From contig NZ_JANWOI010000005.1 of the NCBI RefSeq assembly GCF_027920805.1, forward strand, positions 62,001-126,000: a stretch of DNA of 64,000 nucleotides, read 5' to 3'. This document shows, piece by piece, positions 15,988-23,929 of the stretch. The number at the start of each line of letters is the position of its first letter. Position 1 is the stretch's first letter. Both the position numbers and the translations under genes were made by a program. The DNA comes from Govania unica (GTDB lineage: Bacteria > Pseudomonadota > Alphaproteobacteria > Sphingomonadales > Govanellaceae). The notes below the pieces were generated by a model. The model was given only the letters and a program-made list of their open reading frames with translations. It ran no database searches and had not been told where the DNA came from.

Positions 15988-16488
15988 ATGAAATCACTTA
16001 GCTACGCACTGATCTTCGCGTTGCTGTCGGGCCCCGTCGCGATGGCGAGCGGCCACCCCGCTCACACTGCCGTCAGCTCCGCAGATCGCAATCGCGAAAT
16101 TGTGCTGTCGTTCTGGCGCGATGTGATCGATGCGCGGAATATTTCAAAAGCCGCCGCCTATCTCGATCAGACCTATATCCGCAACAACCCTTGCGAAGCC
16201 GACGGGCTCGACAGCTACAAAGCCTGGGCCGAAAGCCGCTGGAAATCCAAACCCGCCGTCGCGTCATCGCCAACCGAATTTATCACCGTGCTGGCGGACG
16301 GCGATTATGTACAACTCGTCACCCGAAAACCACGCCCCGACCCGCACAACCCCGGAGCCAGTTACATGACCTATTGGTTCGACCTCTTCCGCCTCAAGGA
16401 CGGAAAGATCATCGAACATTGGGACGCCATCAAAAAAGCCGAAGCCTCACCCGAGTGCCGGTTGGCTTTCCCTGAAGCGCAGGACTAA
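15988..16488 (+). CDS. Exported SnoaL/NTF2-like protein
   Basis: This is a 166-residue protein with a signal peptide (MKSLSYALIFALLSGPVAMAS, cleavage near residue 21) and a SnoaL-like cone-fold domain: NREIVLSFWRDVIDARNISKAAAYLDQTYIRNNP at residues 36-69, and MTYWFDLFRLKDGKIIEHWDAIKK at 131-154. This is the architecture of the predicted SnoaL-like aldol condensation/ester-protecting family, whose activity is mostly unknown. ATG 15988 is preceded by GGGAGGCGGAAAAG; the longer frame from 15874 would start inside the terminator hairpin region. It stands alone, with a repeat pair downstream, and probably acts in the periplasm. Confidence 0.82.
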   Translation: MKSLSYALIFALLSGPVAMASGHPAHTAVSSADRNREIVLSFWRDVIDARNISKAAAYLDQTYIRNNPCEADGLDSYKAWAESRWKSKPAVASSPTEFITVLADGDYVQLVTRKPRPDPHNPGASYMTYWFDLFRLKDGKIIEHWDAIKKAEASPECRLAFPEAQD

Positions 16489-16500
16489 ATCGGGCCCAAG

Positions 16501-16666
16501 ATGGATTGCCGGGTCAAGCCCGGCAATGACAGGTAAGGATGGAGGGGCATAAATGGGTTAAGCACCACGTCGATTACGCCTGGCCCAACCACCACAGCTG
16601 TCAGCACGCCCAACCATTCAGACCTATTAAAATCTGTCATACGCGGGCTTGACCCGCGTATCCATG
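16501..16666. repeat. Inverted pair of dispersed palindromic repeats
   Basis: Copy 1 (16501-16530) reads ATGGATTGCCGGGTCAAGCC and onward to GGCAATGAC. Copy 2 (16635-16666) is the opposite orientation with a variant core (ACGCGGGCTTGACCCGCGT). The two face each other across about 100 nt, an arrangement seen again at 32.0, 32.3 and 43.9 kb. Each unit is itself a hairpin of 10-12 bp around TCAAG/CTTGA. The rest of 16489-16709 holds nothing else I can identify. Confidence 0.85.
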
Positions 16667-16709
16667 TTTCAAACGGCAGAATGTTAAACCAGCCCCAACG
16701 CCCGCACTA

Positions 16710-17501
16710 CTACGCCCAATCGGGCCGGCGTTTTTCAAGGAAGGCGCGGAAGCCCTCCTGCGCCTCCGCATCCATCATATTATCGGCCATCACCTGTTCG
16801 GCCAATTGATAAGCGGCCTCGATCCCCTGTTCCGCCTGATCGTAAAACAACCGCTTGCCGCGCCGGATGGAAATGGCTGGTTTGGCGCTGATTTTTGCGG
16901 CGAGTTCCGCGACGGCGGCATCCAGATCCTGATCGGCCACAACCTGATTGACAAGCCCATACTCAAGCGCCTGATCCGCCGAAATGAAATCGCCGGTCAG
17001 CAGCATTTCCATGGCTTTCTTGCGCGAGACATTGCGGGCGAGCGCCACCCCGGGCGTCGCGCAGAACAATCCGAAATTAATCCCCGACACGGCAAAGCGC
17101 GCCGATTGCGCCGCCACAGCCAGATCGCACATGGCCACAAGCTGGCACCCGGCCGCAGTGGCGGTGCCCTGAACCCGGGCAATGACCGGTTGCGGCAGAT
17201 GTTGCAACCGCCGCATCATAGCGGTGCAGGCGGCAAAGAGCGTGCGGTAAAACCCGACCTCCGGCCGCGCCACCATTTCCCCAAGATCATGCCCGGCGGA
17301 AAACGCCTTGCCCGCAGCGGCAAGAACGATCACGCGAATGTCCGGCTCATCGCCGATCTCGCCCAGCGTTTCATCAAGGGCGCGGATCATCTCAACCGAC
17401 AGCGCATTGAAACGCTCCGGCCGGTTGAGTGTAACAGTGGCGACAGGTCCCGCACGGACCACGGTCACTGGTGCATTGCTATCGCCACTGTTCACGGTCA
17501 T
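16710..17501 (-). CDS. Crotonase-fold protein, ECHDC3-like, without the catalytic glutamates
   Basis: This is a 263-residue member of the enoyl-CoA hydratase superfamily. Seen: VATVTLNRPERFNALS (residues 18-33), the oxyanion-hole segment AFSAGHDLGEM near 68, GTATAAGCQLVAMCDLAVAA near 115, and ARFAVSGINFGLFCATPGVALAR near 138. In true hydratases the two catalytic glutamates are in GGCELA and GxPE; here these positions read GCQLV and VSG, so ordinary hydration is unlikely. This pattern fits the ECHDC3 subgroup. It starts 4 nt before the aldehyde dehydrogenase stop region (stop 17505-17507, ATG 17501), so the two are coupled in one operon. The actual reaction is unknown. Confidence 0.85.
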   Translation of the reverse strand: MTVNSGDSNAPVTVVRAGPVATVTLNRPERFNALSVEMIRALDETLGEIGDEPDIRVIVLAAAGKAFSAGHDLGEMVARPEVGFYRTLFAACTAMMRRLQHLPQPVIARVQGTATAAGCQLVAMCDLAVAAQSARFAVSGINFGLFCATPGVALARNVSRKKAMEMLLTGDFISADQALEYGLVNQVVADQDLDAAVAELAAKISAKPAISIRRGKRLFYDQAEQGIEAAYQLAEQVMADNMMDAEAQEGFRAFLEKRRPDWA

Positions 17502-17504
17502 CGG

Positions 17505-18908
17505 TCAGCGGGCCATATTGATGATATGCAGCTGGGTGAATTCAGCCAGTCCTTCTTCCGCGAATTCAACGCCGATGCCGGATTGTTTGGCGCCGCCGAA
17601 CGGAATATTGGGCCCGAAATCAAGATGCTTGTTGATCCAGACCGTGCCCGAATCCATGCGGGTGGCCAGGTCATAAGCTGCCGTCGGATCCGTCGCCCAG
17701 ATCGACCCGCCAAGTCCATAAGGCGAGGCATTGGCGCGTTTCAATGCATCCTCCTTGTCGCTGAATTTGATGATCGGCAGGATCGGGCCGAACTGTTCTT
17801 CATCGACAATTTTCATGCCGTCGGTCACATCGCGCACGATGGTCGGGCGAATGAAATATCCGGGTTGATCGGAAACCTCGCCGCCCGCAACGATGGTGCC
17901 GTTTTTGCGTGCATCGTCCAGAAAGCCCTTCAGCTTTTCAAACTGCATACGGTTCTGCACCGGCCCGATGGTGGTGCCTTGTTCAAGCCCGTCGCCGACC
18001 ACGGCCGCCTTGGCCAATTCCCCAAGCTCATCACAGAGCGCGTCATAAATCGACTCATGAGCATAAACGCGTTTGATCGCGAGACAAACCTGACCGGCGT
18101 TGGTGAAGGCCCCGGCGAAAATTCCAGGCGCCGCCTGTTTCGGGTCGACGTCACCGAGCACAATCGCCGCATCATTGCCACCAAGCTCAAGCGTGATGCG
18201 TTTGATGGTATCCGCCGCACTGGCCATGACCTTCTTACCGGTCTCGGTCGATCCGGTGAAGGACACCTTGCGAATGTCCGGATGTTTGGTCAGCACCCCG
18301 CCCAGATCATTGGCATCGGTAATAACGCTGACAACCCCGGGTGGGAAAATTCCGGCGCAGAGTTCACCCAGCAACAGGGTGGTCAAAGGTGTCGTCGGCG
18401 CGGGCTTCAGAATAACAGTATTCCCGGCCAGCAGCGCCAAAGGCATCTTGAACGCCACCACCAGAACCGGAAAATTCCACGGAATGATCGCCGCCACCAC
18501 GCCAAGCGGCCGCCGGTGCGCTTCGACCCTGCGGGTCTCGGTATCCTCGATCACCTTATGCGGCAATTCCTGCATGGCGAAGGCACGAATGAACGCCTCG
18601 CTATAAGCAATCTCCGCTGTGGCCTCGGCAATGGGTTTGCCCTGTTCCTGCGTCAAAAGCCGGGCAAATTCGCCCGCCCGCCCATGCAGCGCATCGGCGA
18701 GTTTAAGCAGCGCCGCGCGCCGCTCCTCAATGGATTTCGCCGCCCAGCCGGGGAAGGCGGCATTGGCCGCCGCCACCGCTTTGTTCAGCTGCGCCTCTGA
18801 CGCCCGTGGGCATTTGGCGAGCACCTCCTCAGTCGCCGGGTTGACCACGTCCATGATGAGATCGCCCGCCACCAGTTTGCCGTCGATCAAGAGTTTGAAA
18901 TCATGCAT
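17505..18908 (-). CDS. NAD(P)+-dependent aldehyde dehydrogenase
   Basis: This is a 467-residue aldehyde dehydrogenase that oxidises an aldehyde to an acid. Catalytic residues are all present: Asn145 in IIPWNF, Glu241 in LELGGND, and the nucleophile Cys275 in NAGQVCLAIKR; FTGSTETGKKV (217-227) is the cofactor-binding turn. ATG 18908 has GAGGAG 8 nt upstream. It follows the second TonB receptor by 13 nt and precedes the crotonase. Being in the same minus-strand series as the amine dehydrogenase makes the aldehyde released by that enzyme the likely substrate. Sequence features fit the broad aromatic/medium-chain aldehyde dehydrogenase group; exact specificity cannot be read. Confidence 0.92.
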   Translation of the reverse strand: MHDFKLLIDGKLVAGDLIMDVVNPATEEVLAKCPRASEAQLNKAVAAANAAFPGWAAKSIEERRAALLKLADALHGRAGEFARLLTQEQGKPIAEATAEIAYSEAFIRAFAMQELPHKVIEDTETRRVEAHRRPLGVVAAIIPWNFPVLVVAFKMPLALLAGNTVILKPAPTTPLTTLLLGELCAGIFPPGVVSVITDANDLGGVLTKHPDIRKVSFTGSTETGKKVMASAADTIKRITLELGGNDAAIVLGDVDPKQAAPGIFAGAFTNAGQVCLAIKRVYAHESIYDALCDELGELAKAAVVGDGLEQGTTIGPVQNRMQFEKLKGFLDDARKNGTIVAGGEVSDQPGYFIRPTIVRDVTDGMKIVDEEQFGPILPIIKFSDKEDALKRANASPYGLGGSIWATDPTAAYDLATRMDSGTVWINKHLDFGPNIPFGGAKQSGIGVEFAEEGLAEFTQLHIINMAR

Positions 18909-18921
18909 CTGCCAGTCTCCT

Positions 18922-21210
18922 CTAGAATTTGACGTCGGCCGTCAGGCCATAGGTCCGCGGATTGCCAAGATGGTTGTAATCAAAGCCAAAGCCCGACACA
19001 TCGATGCGCGAAGTGTAATAGAATTTGTCGGTGATATTCTTGACCCAGGCCGACAGACCCCATTTATCGTCCGCGGTGCGGAAGCTTGCCCGTGCATTGA
19101 ACAGAGCATACGCTTTTTGCTTGATGCGGTCTTTATTGAAGACTTCGAAATACTGACTTGATGAGTAATTTCCGTCGGCATGAAGATTGACCGAGCCCCA
19201 TTCGGCCTCGACGGCCATCCAGTCAACGGAGCCGTTCAGAGACAGGGTCGGAGCATTGGCGAGCTTGTTGCCCTTCAGGTCTTCTTCCTGCAGGACGCCC
19301 TTACGAATACTGGAGTTCAGGATGCCGACGCCGCCGCTGATGGTGACCGTGTCGATGGGCCGCGCCTGAAGTTCAAGTTCGCCGCCGATGATCCGCGACT
19401 TGTCGAGATTGACCAGCCGCTGCGCCGTGGTCACCGGATCGACGTCGATGAACTGCTGGTTTTTATAGCCATACCAGAACACCGCGCCATTCAACTGCAA
19501 GCGGCGGTCGAGCAGCTGGGTTTTAAATCCGGCCTCGACAGCATCAAGGGTTTCGGGTTTGGCGACCGACAGTTCGCTCGGGTCGAAAAACGCCTGAGCG
19601 TTAAAGGAGTTGCCGCGATAGCCACGGCTCAAGCTCGCATAAATCATATTGCCATTGGCGAATTTATAATCGAGCCCGATTTTGCCCGAGAGGTTCGATT
19701 TTTTATATTGCTCGCCCGTGGTCGCAAAAAGGTCGGTGAGGCTTCCCGGAATGAGATTGGCGACAATCACATTATCGACGCCGATGGCCTGGGAGATGAA
19801 GTTGGCCAGCACGCCCTTGTCATGGGTGAAGCGCAAACCGCCGCGCAAGGTCAGACTGTCGGTGATGTTGAAGGTCAGATCCGAATAGACCGCATAGCTT
19901 GTCTTGGTCTGATCGAAGCTGTTCTTGACCTGACAGGCGGGAATGCCGATTTCAAGCCCATCGGCGCAATCCATATAATTCAGAACGCCATCGCCATTGA
20001 TATCAACATCCTGATAGATCATGAAATTGGTCGAATTGAAGACCTTTTCCCGATTGTAATAGCCGCCCAGAATGAAATTGAAGCGTCCCGAAAAATCACT
20101 GGTCAGGCGAAGATCCTGGGCGATTTGCCGGGTTCTGGCGTAATAGGGAATTTCCAGAACCTTCAGCGGACTGCCGTCGGTATCCTCGGCCATGAACAGA
20201 TTGCCTTTGTCCCATGAACTGACGGAGGTAACGGTCAGGCCATCCGCCACATGCCAGTTGGCGGTTGCGGCGAGGGCATAGGTGCGGTTGTGGCGGCGCG
20301 GCGTGTAATCAGCCTCAAGCTGGCGGTCCGTCAGTCCGGTGCGGAAATAATCATGGCCGCCGAACATGGCATACACACCGGCGCCGATGCCGTCCGGCCC
20401 CGGCTGCGCAAGAATGCCGTAGTTATAAGGATTTTGCAGACTGGTCGAGGCGCGAATGGTCAGATCGAATTTGTCGCTTGGTTGCAGCAACACCGATCCG
20501 CGCAGGCCATATTCCTTCACCGCATCCAGATTGGGTTTGCCCGGCAGCAGATTTTCAAACCAGCCGTTCGCATGGGCAAAACTATAAGCCATGCGCACCG
20601 CCACCTTGTCACCAAGCCCGGTCTGAACAGCGCCGGTCGATTCATAGCGATTGTAATTGCCATATCCGGCGGTCAGATAGCCCTCGGTCTCAAACCCCGG
20701 CTTGCGGGCGATCAGATTGACGGCGCCGCCGGTGGTGTTCTTGCCATAAAGCGTGCCCTGCGGCCCGCGCAGAACCTCGACCCGTTCGAGATCGAACATG
20801 GCGACGCCGAGAATGGCGAAATTGCCCTTATAGACTTCGTCATAATAGGTGGCCACGGGGCCTGCCTGATTGAGACTATAGTCCGACATGGAAATGCCGC
20901 GGAGGGCGAAAATCGGCGTGCCCTGACCAACCGTGCTGGTCACCTGCAGGTTCGGCACGAATGAGACGATATCGTCGGCGTTGTTGATGCGCTGTTTTTC
21001 CAGCATGTCCCCCGACATGGCCGAAACGGATACCGGCACGTCCTGCAATCGCTCGGCGCGCTTTTGCGCGGTGACGATGATTTCCTCGATCCCGCCGATA
21101 TTGGCAGGCTGTGCATGCTGTGCTTGTGCGCCTCCTGCGGAGACGCCAAACGCCAAAGCGGAGGTCGCCAGCAGCAAGGTCCGAAAGTCAGGTTTGATCT
21201 GGTGCAACAT
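18922..21210 (-). CDS. TonB-dependent outer-membrane receptor (amine operon)
   Basis: This is a 762-residue receptor. Signal peptide: residues 1-30 (LLLATSALAFGVSAGGAQAQ). TonB box IEEIIVTAQKR lies at about 41-51, then the plug with DVPVSVSAMSGDML and VEVLRGPQGTLYGKNTTGGAVNL, and the beta-barrel ending in YGLTADVKF. It is of the same IEEIIVTA class as the receptor at 12.9 kb but is clearly a different paralogue. ATG 21210 has GAGGG just upstream. Its position between the amine dehydrogenase genes and the aldehyde dehydrogenase suggests it imports the amine or a precursor, or a cofactor metal chelate. A 90-nt gap separates it from the upstream cytochrome gene, and no terminator is obvious there. 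Confidence 0.92.
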   Translation of the reverse strand: MLHQIKPDFRTLLLATSALAFGVSAGGAQAQHAQPANIGGIEEIIVTAQKRAERLQDVPVSVSAMSGDMLEKQRINNADDIVSFVPNLQVTSTVGQGTPIFALRGISMSDYSLNQAGPVATYYDEVYKGNFAILGVAMFDLERVEVLRGPQGTLYGKNTTGGAVNLIARKPGFETEGYLTAGYGNYNRYESTGAVQTGLGDKVAVRMAYSFAHANGWFENLLPGKPNLDAVKEYGLRGSVLLQPSDKFDLTIRASTSLQNPYNYGILAQPGPDGIGAGVYAMFGGHDYFRTGLTDRQLEADYTPRRHNRTYALAATANWHVADGLTVTSVSSWDKGNLFMAEDTDGSPLKVLEIPYYARTRQIAQDLRLTSDFSGRFNFILGGYYNREKVFNSTNFMIYQDVDINGDGVLNYMDCADGLEIGIPACQVKNSFDQTKTSYAVYSDLTFNITDSLTLRGGLRFTHDKGVLANFISQAIGVDNVIVANLIPGSLTDLFATTGEQYKKSNLSGKIGLDYKFANGNMIYASLSRGYRGNSFNAQAFFDPSELSVAKPETLDAVEAGFKTQLLDRRLQLNGAVFWYGYKNQQFIDVDPVTTAQRLVNLDKSRIIGGELELQARPIDTVTISGGVGILNSSIRKGVLQEEDLKGNKLANAPTLSLNGSVDWMAVEAEWGSVNLHADGNYSSSQYFEVFNKDRIKQKAYALFNARASFRTADDKWGLSAWVKNITDKFYYTSRIDVSGFGFDYNHLGNPRTYGLTADVKF

Positions 21211-21300
21211 GATACCCTCGTAATGTCGTGGACGCTGTTTCCTCGATGGTTCTTTATCGCTGTCGCAGAATTTTCTACTCGCTTGAGCGGCAGACTTTTA

Positions 21301-21744
21301 TTAGTCGGCAGGCATTTTAGTGATCAGGTCGGCACGTGTACGGCTCGCTTCGGTACGCAACGGTCGCGTCCGCTGTTTTTTGATTTCCTCAGCCGTAAAG
21401 GGTTTAAAATCCTTCGGCATATGGGTGGGGTCGAAATGCGGCAACATCCAGTTTATCAGCTCGGCCAGGTCGCGGTCATTGAGCGGCGATGTGGACACCC
21501 CCGGCACGCGCAACAGATAATCACGGCCGCCTGGGATGCTCAGGAACCGCGCAACTTCTCCCGCCATGTTCGGCGTGGCATTGCTGAAGCCTTTCGCATC
21601 AGGGCCATGACACCCCTGGCAATTCAAAGCCCAATGCTGCCAGGCCCGCTGAGCATTTTCCACGCCGGGAAAATTGGCTTGCTGTGCGGCGGCAGGCAAT
21701 GCGGTCAGAATTGCAAACAGGGCTAGCACGGTCGGGCGGATCAT
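21301..21744 (-). CDS. Periplasmic mono-haem cytochrome c
   Basis: This is a 147-residue class I-like cytochrome. Signal peptide: residues 1-20 (TVLALFAILTALPAAA). The haem attachment motif is Cys42-Gln-Gly-Cys45-His46. A methionine ligand is plausible in INWMLPHF or DPTHMPKDF. The C-terminal tail (residues 110-147) is basic and hydrophilic (EEIKKQRTRPLRTEASRTR). ATG 21744 overlaps the stop of the previous cytochrome (ATGA), indicating translational coupling. It is the last gene of the mauB-E-D-A-cyt-cyt block and probably carries electrons from the amine dehydrogenase toward the oxidase, or takes part in cofactor formation. It has too few haems to be a MauG. Confidence 0.88.
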   Translation of the reverse strand: MIRPTVLALFAILTALPAAAQQANFPGVENAQRAWQHWALNCQGCHGPDAKGFSNATPNMAGEVARFLSIPGGRDYLLRVPGVSTSPLNDRDLAELINWMLPHFDPTHMPKDFKPFTAEEIKKQRTRPLRTEASRTRADLITKMPAD

Positions 21745-22208
21745 TTTGCCTTGTCACTTCCAGTTGATTGCGGTCTGATCGCCATCACATCGGATGCTTT
21801 CAGACCCTTATGACGGTCGCGAATGGCGGTCACTTCATCGCCGGTGAAGGCGGCTGCCGTCGACGCCGGTTTGACCACGGTCGACAGCACATGGTTCAAC
21901 AACGCAGCCACATCCTCGCTGTTAAATCCCCCCTGCGCGGGCATGGTGCTTTGGTAGGTTTTGCCTTCGACCATAAGCTTGCCGCTCAGGCCGGAACTGA
22001 TGACCATCACTAGATAATCCCGGCCCTGTGGCGTTTCGCCAATCGCGCCCACATGGGCATCAAGCGGTGGGAAACTTCCCGGCACTCCGGCGCCCGACGC
22101 AAGATGACAGGCGGCGCAGCGTTTATAGAGGGCGGCGCCATCGGGTTCGGCCTGAACCGTGAGCGGCGCCACCATCATCAAAGCTGGAAGAATCCACCGC
22201 CCTCGCAT
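21741..22208 (-). CDS. Periplasmic mono-haem cytochrome c
   Basis: This is a 155-residue cytochrome. Signal peptide: residues 1-20 (WILPALMMVAPLTVQA). Haem motif: Cys31-Ala-Ala-Cys34-His35. The likely Met ligand is in YQSTMPAQGGF near residue 90. A C-terminal extension of about 35 residues follows the usual class I domain. The start is ATG 22208, whose first base is shared with the mauA stop (TAATG), with AGGACA upstream; the longer frame starting at 22286 would lie inside mauA. A small cytochrome c beside the structural genes is also known from aromatic amine dehydrogenase clusters, so an electron-acceptor role is reasonable. Confidence 0.88.
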   Translation of the reverse strand: MRGRWILPALMMVAPLTVQAEPDGAALYKRCAACHLASGAGVPGSFPPLDAHVGAIGETPQGRDYLVMVISSGLSGKLMVEGKTYQSTMPAQGGFNSEDVAALLNHVLSTVVKPASTAAAFTGDEVTAIRDRHKGLKASDVMAIRPQSTGSDKAK

Positions 22209-22762
22209 TATTTGTCCTGACCCAAAGCGACGCCGATCAAGACAGCGGTCGAGCAGTTGTAGACTGACGACGCGGTGCCCAAACACCAGTCGATGTCATT
22301 GTTGGATTGTGGCCGCACCACCGGACGATCGCCTTCATTGCGGTTGCAGACGCAGCGTCCGCAACTGGATTTACCGCAGCAATCATTATAGGAAATGATG
22401 TAATTGCGATTGTCCGCCGGGTTGTGACAGGTGCCGATCCAGGTGATCGGCGACATTTCGGTGCCGGGCGGACAGGCGTTCACCGTACCGCCGCAACAGC
22501 TGCATAGAAAACCGTCGATGGCGCAATAGCGCCAGTATTCGCAGGTGGTCGGATCGCCCGGGTCCTGCACATTGCCGGTGGTCTCAGGCGTCAGGCCATA
22601 GCTGTTGGTGCTGGCCGAGGCGCGCGCCACTGGCAACAGCGGAATGGCCGCGGCTCCTGTAACCGCACCGCCAATCAAGGTGAACATATTGCGCCGTGAG
22701 GTCCGGCGCGCCAGACCGCGAAACATGCGTTCCGTCCATTTATCAAGCTCTGCCACAGTCAT
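22208..22762 (-). CDS. mauA: Quinoprotein amine dehydrogenase, light (TTQ) subunit
   Basis: This is a 184-residue precursor of the catalytic small subunit of methylamine/aromatic amine dehydrogenase, which carries tryptophan tryptophylquinone. It has a twin-arginine-type leader (TSRRNMFTLIGG, residues 21-32), as is usual for MauA. The two tryptophans that become TTQ are visible as Trp108 (SPITWIGTC) and Trp159 (NNDIDWCLG). The mature part has 14 cysteines (CEYWRYC, LCSCCGG, NACPPG, GTC, DCCGK, SCGRCVC, WC, NC), against the 12 I count in the Paracoccus methylamine dehydrogenase subunit from memory. ATG 22762 is chosen from the family N-terminus; its ribosome site (GGGGAGA) is unusually close. 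It oxidises a primary amine to aldehyde and ammonia in the periplasm. Confidence 0.93.
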   Translation of the reverse strand: MTVAELDKWTERMFRGLARRTSRRNMFTLIGGAVTGAAAIPLLPVARASASTNSYGLTPETTGNVQDPGDPTTCEYWRYCAIDGFLCSCCGGTVNACPPGTEMSPITWIGTCHNPADNRNYIISYNDCCGKSSCGRCVCNRNEGDRPVVRPQSNNDIDWCLGTASSVYNCSTAVLIGVALGQDK

Positions 22763-22787
22763 TCTCCCCAAATGATCAAAGCGGACA

Positions 22788-23375
22788 TCAGCGCCGCGCG
22801 AGATATTGCTGGATGCTGGCGACGCCGCGTTCTTTGGCCTCGAACAGGCTTTCAAGATGTTCGCGGGTATTCACAAGTCCCAAGGAGGCGATCTTGCCGC
22901 CTTCGTCGATCAGCACCGCATAAGGCAATTTGGCGACGCCGAAACTGCGCCCCAGAAGTTCCGACAGAACATAGGGGAAGCTTTCAAGATTCTGCGCGGC
23001 GATAAAGGCTTTATGCTGCGCGGCGTCGCCGTCGCTGGCGAGTGCGATATCAAGCCAGCCTTTTTCCGACGATGCGGCCGAGCGCAAAACCGGCAGGAAG
23101 GATTTGCACAATGGGCAATCCGGCGCGAGGAAAAATACCAGCTGGCTGCGTCCCTGACGGACGCCGCCGACCTGCATCTGTTGCCCGGTCAAGGTGGTCA
23201 CCATCAGGTCCGGGGCCATATCACCGGCCTTGACAGCGGACGGCAGGGTCAGCGCCCCCGCAGGCGCAATGCGTTCATGCAGCACGCCGACCTGGCGGGC
23301 GAGGGCGATCGCCAAAGCCCCAAGTGCGAGAACAGCGATCCAAAGCAGAATTTGCGACGCGATGAGATAGGTCAT
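22788..23375 (-). CDS. mauD: Amine dehydrogenase maturation thiol-disulfide protein
   Basis: This is a 195-residue membrane-anchored thioredoxin-like protein. One N-terminal membrane segment (residues 4-27) is followed by the family motif RQVGVLHERIAPAGAL, then a thioredoxin fold with the redox pair Cys87-Pro-Leu-Cys90 (APDCPLCKSF) and a cis-proline in VAKLPYAVLID. MauD is required for correct formation of the many disulfides in the MauA subunit. ATG 23375 has AGGAA 7 nt upstream; a TTG immediately before it is the nominal longer start. The gene begins 3 nt from the mauE stop. Confidence 0.93.
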   Translation of the reverse strand: MTYLIASQILLWIAVLALGALAIALARQVGVLHERIAPAGALTLPSAVKAGDMAPDLMVTTLTGQQMQVGGVRQGRSQLVFFLAPDCPLCKSFLPVLRSAASSEKGWLDIALASDGDAAQHKAFIAAQNLESFPYVLSELLGRSFGVAKLPYAVLIDEGGKIASLGLVNTREHLESLFEAKERGVASIQQYLARR

Positions 23376-23378
23376 CAA

Positions 23379-23918
23379 TCAATTCCTGTGATGAACGGAC
23401 GTGTAAACAGCAAGGACTGCAAGCTGTTCCGCGGCGATATACAAAAGAACAAATCCAAGTGCGGCGAGAATGGCCGTCGGATCGGCAAAGGCATGGCTTG
23501 CCGGAGATGCCGCCATGACCAGCCCGGCAAAGCTGATCAGCACAAGATTGCGCAGAACATCAAAGCCGCCGATGGCCCCATGGCGCTTGCCAAAACTGCA
23601 TCCGCAATCAAGATGACGACGGCCGCGTGCGATGGCATTCACGATCATGCCGAGATAGCCGCCCCAGATGGCCACGGCAATTCCGGCACCAAGCATGGCG
23701 GTCTGCGGCCACAGCAAAAGGATCGCGGCCGCGGCCTCAAGGGCTGCCATAACCGTCAGCGCGACGGGCGCAAGTCCCGCCGACAGACCGCTCAGACTGG
23801 TGACGGCTTCAAGCATGCGCGAACGGTCGCTCAGTTTATGCACAGCGGCCATCAACAGCAGTGCTGCAAGGGCCAATGCAATCGGCGTGCTCATTTCTTT
23901 CAGAATGTCAGTCAACAT
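23379..23918 (-). CDS. mauE: Amine dehydrogenase maturation membrane protein
   Basis: This is a 179-residue integral membrane protein with about four or five hydrophobic helices. The conserved motif LDCGCSFGKRHG lies near residue 107 between helices, placing a redox-active cysteine pair at the membrane face. MauE works with MauD in exporting or folding the TTQ-bearing subunit; the architecture (DoxX/VKOR-like transmembrane thiol carrier) suits electron transfer to MauD. AAAGGG precedes ATG 23918. It lies 11 nt downstream of mauB and next to mauD, the conserved order B-E-D-A. Confidence 0.93.
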   Translation of the reverse strand: MLTDILKEMSTPIALALAALLLMAAVHKLSDRSRMLEAVTSLSGLSAGLAPVALTVMAALEAAAAILLLWPQTAMLGAGIAVAIWGGYLGMIVNAIARGRRHLDCGCSFGKRHGAIGGFDVLRNLVLISFAGLVMAASPASHAFADPTAILAALGFVLLYIAAEQLAVLAVYTSVHHRN

Positions 23919-23929
23919 AAGCGCGCCCT

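Noticed and set aside
16806-18800. 664-codon plus-strand open frame antisense to the crotonase and aldehyde dehydrogenase genes
   Set aside because: It mirrors two well-recognised genes in high-GC DNA, has no domain, and is rich in His/Arg/Gly as expected of a shadow frame.
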